A DNA stretch of 64,000 nucleotides from Bacteroidia bacterium (GTDB lineage: Bacteria; Bacteroidota; Bacteroidia; Flavobacteriales; Flavobacteriaceae). The DNA lies in NCBI GenBank assembly GCA_030431055.1, contig JAUIJA010000003.1, forward strand, positions 62,001 through 126,000, given 5' to 3'. Every line of letters begins with the position of its first letter. Position 1 is the stretch's first letter. The position numbers were made by a program, and so were the translations under genes. The notes beneath the pieces are model-generated. The model searched no databases and had not been told where the DNA came from. It saw only the letters and a list, made by a program, of their open reading frames with translations. Shown in pieces: positions 59,556 to 64,000 of this stretch.

Positions 59556-60521
59556 TTAGTTGTTAATTTGTTCGTTATTTTCGTTTACTTCTGGTGCTTT
59601 ATAAGGCTTGTCTTTTTTTCCAAAGATTGAAACATTTACATAACGCGTAGGGTGTAAACGTAAATCTTGAAGCAATAATTCTAATTCTTTTGAAGCACTG
59701 GCGAAATTATTATACATTTCATCATCTTTCATTAATTTCCCCATCGTTCCTTTGCCTTGCTCAATATCAGCCATTAATTTATCTACGCTAGCCAATGTTT
59801 TTTCTAAATTTTGTACCGTTTTTCCATAATCTGCTTTTGCAAGAGAATCTGAAATTGTAGCGAAATTTTGAGTTGTTTTATCTAGATTAGTAAAAGTACT
59901 ATCAAGTTTAGATTTATTATTCGATAATAAATCATTTAAGTCTTTAGAAGCTCCACTAAATTCATTTAATGTTTTATCTAGATTAGCTAGGCTATTTCTT
60001 AGGTTAGCTTTAGCTTTCTCGTCTAAAACTTCATTAATATTTGCAAATAAAACATTTGCATTATCTAAAAGTTTCTCAATCCTATCCTTAATAGGTTCAA
60101 TTTCTTGTGCTAAAGCATCGGTTAAACCTAATTTATTTGAAGATTTTAAAAAGTCTCCGCTTTTTGTTTCATTTTTATCTTCTAGATTTGGAATAATTGC
60201 AATTTCTCTTCCTCCTACAAGACCTGAATCGTAAATTTGAGCAATACTCGACTTAGAAATAGGAAAATCAGTAGTAATTTGCATTTGCACTAATAATTTT
60301 CCATCAGGTTGGATTTTTATAGAGTTAACTCTACCTATTTTTAATCCGTTTAGCGTTACAGGAGCAGCAGGAACTAAACCCGAAACATTTTCATAAACAG
60401 CATTTAGCTTTTTACTGGTGTCGAAATAATTTTTCCCTTTCAGAAAATTGTATCCCCAAATAAATAAAAATATAGATAAAATGACTAAAATAGCCGTTTT
60501 AATTTCTCTAGATAGCTTCAT
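59556..60521 (-). CDS. MlaD/MCE family protein
   Basis: YENVSGLVPAAPVTLNGLKIGRVNSIKI. Confidence 0.92.
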   Translation of the reverse strand: MKLSREIKTAILVILSIFLFIWGYNFLKGKNYFDTSKKLNAVYENVSGLVPAAPVTLNGLKIGRVNSIKIQPDGKLLVQMQITTDFPISKSSIAQIYDSGLVGGREIAIIPNLEDKNETKSGDFLKSSNKLGLTDALAQEIEPIKDRIEKLLDNANVLFANINEVLDEKAKANLRNSLANLDKTLNEFSGASKDLNDLLSNNKSKLDSTFTNLDKTTQNFATISDSLAKADYGKTVQNLEKTLASVDKLMADIEQGKGTMGKLMKDDEMYNNFASASKELELLLQDLRLHPTRYVNVSIFGKKDKPYKAPEVNENNEQINN

Positions 60522-60608
60522 CTGTTAGTTTTAGTTGTTTTGTATTTTCAATGATAATGAATAATAACTTACAAAACATTCAATTTTTAACAAAAATAAA
60601 ATTTTATT

Positions 60609-61697
60609 TTATTTTATGGCATCAGCAAGGCTAATTTTTACTCCATCTTTATAAGCAACTATAAAAGCAGAAGAATATCCTTTTGATTTTGCTTCTTCTA
60701 AACGTTTTTTTGCAGTTTCATAACTTGCTTCATCACTGTAAAAATATTTATAAAGTGAACCGTGTTGCTCTCTAGATATAGGAGATAATTTTTTAAAATT
60801 TGACGGTGTAGTTTCTAATTTCCTTCCACTAGCAGCTAATTGTACTTTAAAAACAATTCCTTTTTCGTCAACAACTTCTGTTGGCTGAGTTGTGTTCCCT
60901 TCTGGTGTTTCAACAATTGTACTATTTTTTTGAAAAAACTCATTTTTATAATCTAACAAAGCTTGAGCTATAGCTGAAGCCATTTCGCTTTTACCTTTTG
61001 ATGAGTTTAAATAACCGCCTTCTTTTTTATTAGATAAAAAACCAAGTTCGATTAAAACACTTGGCATATAAGAATAATCTAACACTAATAATGGTGTTTG
61101 TTTTACTCCTCTACTCTTTCTTTTCAATTTATTTGAAAAGTTTTTTTCTACTCTATCAGCTAATTCTATACTTTGTGACAAATACTCTTCTTGAAGAATT
61201 TTTAAACCAATTAATGATTCTGGTTTATTTGGATCAAATCCGTTGTATTTTTCTTTGTAATCTTTTTCTAAGAAAATTACCGAGTTCTCATTTTTTGCTA
61301 CTTCTAAATTATCATTACTTCGAGACAAACCCATTACAAAAGTTTCGGTTCCAAATGGAGTAAAACTACTTACAGCATTACAATGAATCGACACAAACAA
61401 GTCGGCATCTTTTTCATTTGCAATACGCGGACGATCTTTTAGTTCAATAAAAACATCTTTTTTACGCGTGTAGATTATTTCGATATCAGAATGTTTGTCT
61501 AAAAACTCACCAACCAATAAAGTGGTTTCTAATGCAATTTTCTTTTCTACAAAACCATGATAGGAGTTTCCAGGATCTTTTCCACCATGACCAGCGTCTA
61601 ATACTACTTTAAATTTACTCGCTTGTGCTTTAGCCTGATTTACAAATAAACTTAAACTTGTAAAAATCAATATGCTAAATATGTTTTTTATCGACAT
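60609..61697 (-). CDS. N-acetylmuramoyl-L-alanine amidase (Amidase_3)
   Basis: VVLDAGHGGKDPGN, LFVSIHCNA, SVLIELGFLSNKKE. Confidence 0.93.
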   Translation of the reverse strand: MSIKNIFSILIFTSLSLFVNQAKAQASKFKVVLDAGHGGKDPGNSYHGFVEKKIALETTLLVGEFLDKHSDIEIIYTRKKDVFIELKDRPRIANEKDADLFVSIHCNAVSSFTPFGTETFVMGLSRSNDNLEVAKNENSVIFLEKDYKEKYNGFDPNKPESLIGLKILQEEYLSQSIELADRVEKNFSNKLKRKSRGVKQTPLLVLDYSYMPSVLIELGFLSNKKEGGYLNSSKGKSEMASAIAQALLDYKNEFFQKNSTIVETPEGNTTQPTEVVDEKGIVFKVQLAASGRKLETTPSNFKKLSPISREQHGSLYKYFYSDEASYETAKKRLEEAKSKGYSSAFIVAYKDGVKISLADAIK

Positions 61698-61770
61698 AAA
61701 ACCGTAAGTTTTTTATTGTGGCGTTATAATTTTATTAATTCTTTATTTTTGCCAAAAAATATATGTAAGT

Positions 61771-64000
61771 TTGACACTTCAAAAAGCAAGCCAAACTTTT
61801 ACAAAAATAGTATTAATAGTATTGCATAACAAGTTATTTTATATCGTTTTATCAGCAATTTTGCTAACAATCGGAAATCAGTTTTCTTATTCTCAAGAAA
61901 TTAAAGGTGCTGATACACTTCGATTAAATTCAAAACCTACTATTAATGATACAGAAATTGACTCTTTAAAAATAGATATCGCAGAAACTTCTGAAGTTGA
62001 AAACGATTCTATTGTAAATGATTCTATTAAACCTAAAAAGAATTTGCTTGACGGAATTGTTAAACGAAAAGCAAAAGATTACGAGAAACTTGACCAAAAG
62101 AAAAAACAGCTTACTTTATATAATGAAGCAGAACTATATTATACTGATATCGAATTAAAATCAGGTATAATAGTTTTAGATTATGAAAAAAATGAAGTAT
62201 ATGCTGGTCGTTTAAAAGATAGTTTAGGAAATTATATTCAATATCCTGTTTTTAAACAAGGAAGTAATGTAATTGAACCCGATTCTATTCGTTTTAATTT
62301 CAAAACAAAAAAAGCGCTGGTTTGGAACTCAAGAACAAAACAGGGCGATTTAAATATTAAAGCAGAAGTTTCTAAAAGGGAAAATGATTCGGTTTATTTT
62401 CTTAAAAATGCTAGAATAACAACCTCAAAAAACATCGATGATCCTGAATATTATTTTTTAGTTAGAAAAGTAAAATTTGTTCCAAAAAAGAAAGTTGTTG
62501 CAGGATTAACTAATATGGTAATTGCAGATGTTCCTACTCCATTAGGTTTACCTTTTGCTTATTTTCCTATGACTGAAGAAAGTACATCTGGTTTTATCAT
62601 TCCTACTCCTGGACAATCAAACCAACAAGGTTATTTTCTACAAAACGGAGGTTATTATTTTGCTTTAAGCGATTATTATGATTTAGCATTACTTGGAGAT
62701 TATTATACAAATGGAAGTTACGGATTACGTGCCGAAAGTAGCTACGCTAAAAGATATAAATTTAATGGTAGAGTTAATTTTAGATTTGAAAACAACATTC
62801 AAGGAGAAAGAGGATTTCCAGATTATGTAAAGTCTAGACAATACAACATTCAATGGAGTCATAACCAAGATTCTAAAGCTTCAGCTAACTCTAGATTTTC
62901 TGCTTCTGTAAACTTAGGTAGTAGTCAATATTTCAGACAATCTGTTAATCTGTATAATGTAAGTTCAAGTTTAAATAACAATATGAGTTCATCGATTTCA
63001 TATCAACATACTTTTCCTACTGAACCTCAAATAAATTTTTCTCTTTCTGCAACTCATAATCAAAACACAAATACCGAGTTAATTAATATGACATTGCCTA
63101 CACTTCAGGCAAGTGTTGGTAGAATATTTCCTTTTGCTCCAAAAGATGGAATTAAAAAAGGCTTTATTAAAAATATTAATTTTCAATACAATTTAAGAGG
63201 CGAAAATAGAATCTCAACAGCCGATTCTTTATTTTTTAAACCACAAATGTTTAGAGATGCTAAAACTGGATTTCAGCATTCTATTCCTATTAGTACAAAT
63301 TTTAAAGTATTTAAATACTTTAGTGTTACAACAAGTGCTAACTATAATGAAGTTTGGACATTAAATACTGTAAACAAATATTTCGACACAACTGAAAATA
63401 AAGTGGTAACAGAAGACCAAAACAATTTTGATGCTTTTAGAACCTATAATTTTTCGGCTGGAATAGGTACTACTATTTATGGAACTTTTGAGTTTGGTGA
63501 AGATAAAAAAATTCAAGCTATTCGACACGTAATGCGTCCAAATGTTTCATATAGCTACACTCCTAGTTTTGACCAGTATTATGACACCTATGCAATAGAT
63601 GCTACTGGAAACACAATGCAAGAATACACACGTTTTGAAAATAGTATTTTTGGCGCGCCTGGAAGAAATTATGCACAAAATTTAGGTTTTTCATTAAGTA
63701 ATACATTTGAAGCTAAAGTAACTGATAATAAAAGTGAAACTGATGAGCCAAAAAAAGTAATGCTTTTAAACAACTTAAACTTTTCTTCTAGTTACAATTT
63801 AGCCGCAGACTCTTTAGCTTTAGCCCCTTTGAGAATGAGTGGTGGAACTCAGCTTTTTAAACAAAAAATGAATGTGAATTTTGCTGCTACTTTAGACCCT
63901 TATGCCATAGATAATTCAGGAAGAAGAATTGATGTTTTCAATATTGATAATGGCGGAAGTTTATTTAGAATGACTAGTGCTAATATGACAATAAATTATG
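61771..64000 (+). CDS. lptD: LPS-assembly protein LptD, 5' part (runs off window)
   Basis: Open frame from TTG at 61771; IVLDYEKNEVYAGR..., GLTNMVIADVPTPLGLPFAYFPMTEESTSGFIIPT; partial, so absent from ORF track. Confidence 0.8.
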   Translation, partial: MTLQKASQTFTKIVLIVLHNKLFYIVLSAILLTIGNQFSYSQEIKGADTLRLNSKPTINDTEIDSLKIDIAETSEVENDSIVNDSIKPKKNLLDGIVKRKAKDYEKLDQKKKQLTLYNEAELYYTDIELKSGIIVLDYEKNEVYAGRLKDSLGNYIQYPVFKQGSNVIEPDSIRFNFKTKKALVWNSRTKQGDLNIKAEVSKRENDSVYFLKNARITTSKNIDDPEYYFLVRKVKFVPKKKVVAGLTNMVIADVPTPLGLPFAYFPMTEESTSGFIIPTPGQSNQQGYFLQNGGYYFALSDYYDLALLGDYYTNGSYGLRAESSYAKRYKFNGRVNFRFENNIQGERGFPDYVKSRQYNIQWSHNQDSKASANSRFSASVNLGSSQYFRQSVNLYNVSSSLNNNMSSSISYQHTFPTEPQINFSLSATHNQNTNTELINMTLPTLQASVGRIFPFAPKDGIKKGFIKNINFQYNLRGENRISTADSLFFKPQMFRDAKTGFQHSIPISTNFKVFKYFSVTTSANYNEVWTLNTVNKYFDTTENKVVTEDQNNFDAFRTYNFSAGIGTTIYGTFEFGEDKKIQAIRHVMRPNVSYSYTPSFDQYYDTYAIDATGNTMQEYTRFENSIFGAPGRNYAQNLGFSLSNTFEAKVTDNKSETDEPKKVMLLNNLNFSSSYNLAADSLALAPLRMSGGTQLFKQKMNVNFAATLDPYAIDNSGRRIDVFNIDNGGSLFRMTSANMTINY

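Overview
This 64 kb window is AT-rich Bacteroidota (Flavobacteriia-like) chromosome, mostly housekeeping genes. They include a complete histidine operon (hisGDCBHAFI/E) with a readable His5 leader peptide and attenuator, aroB, aroC, speA plus a deoxyhypusine-synthase-like gene, proline dehydrogenase, acs, a fused 2-oxoacid dehydrogenase E1, nhaA, ung, a MutS2-like gene, bshA, a GH3/beta-lactamase fusion, mlaD, an amidase and the 5' part of lptD. There are no rRNA, tRNA or CRISPR features that I can support. The main accessory feature is a ~5.93 kb insertion (about 24152-30106) bounded on both sides by 28-bp dif-like (XerC/XerD) sites in direct orientation. It has no integrase, transposase or Zot-type ATPase. 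It encodes a phiX174-gpA-like HUH replication initiator (HYH plus YISKY), a DUF5675-like protein, an HNH protein, a small coat-like membrane protein and two tandem paralogous 227-aa DUF6266-like proteins. It also has a ~1.7 kb largely non-coding region with three direct repeats, a strong hairpin, a pyrimidine-rich block and a hidden 32-aa membrane ORF. I interpret it as a Xer-exploiting integrated ssDNA phage-like element; this is the best candidate for a poorly described system here. Other signals are a ~45-bp duplicate of the proline dehydrogenase 3' end on the far side of the his operon, six copies of a TTTACAnnTGTAA operator-like palindrome between an XRE regulator and an M14 peptidase, a decayed YhhN-like pseudogene, and a 112-bp nested inverted repeat.
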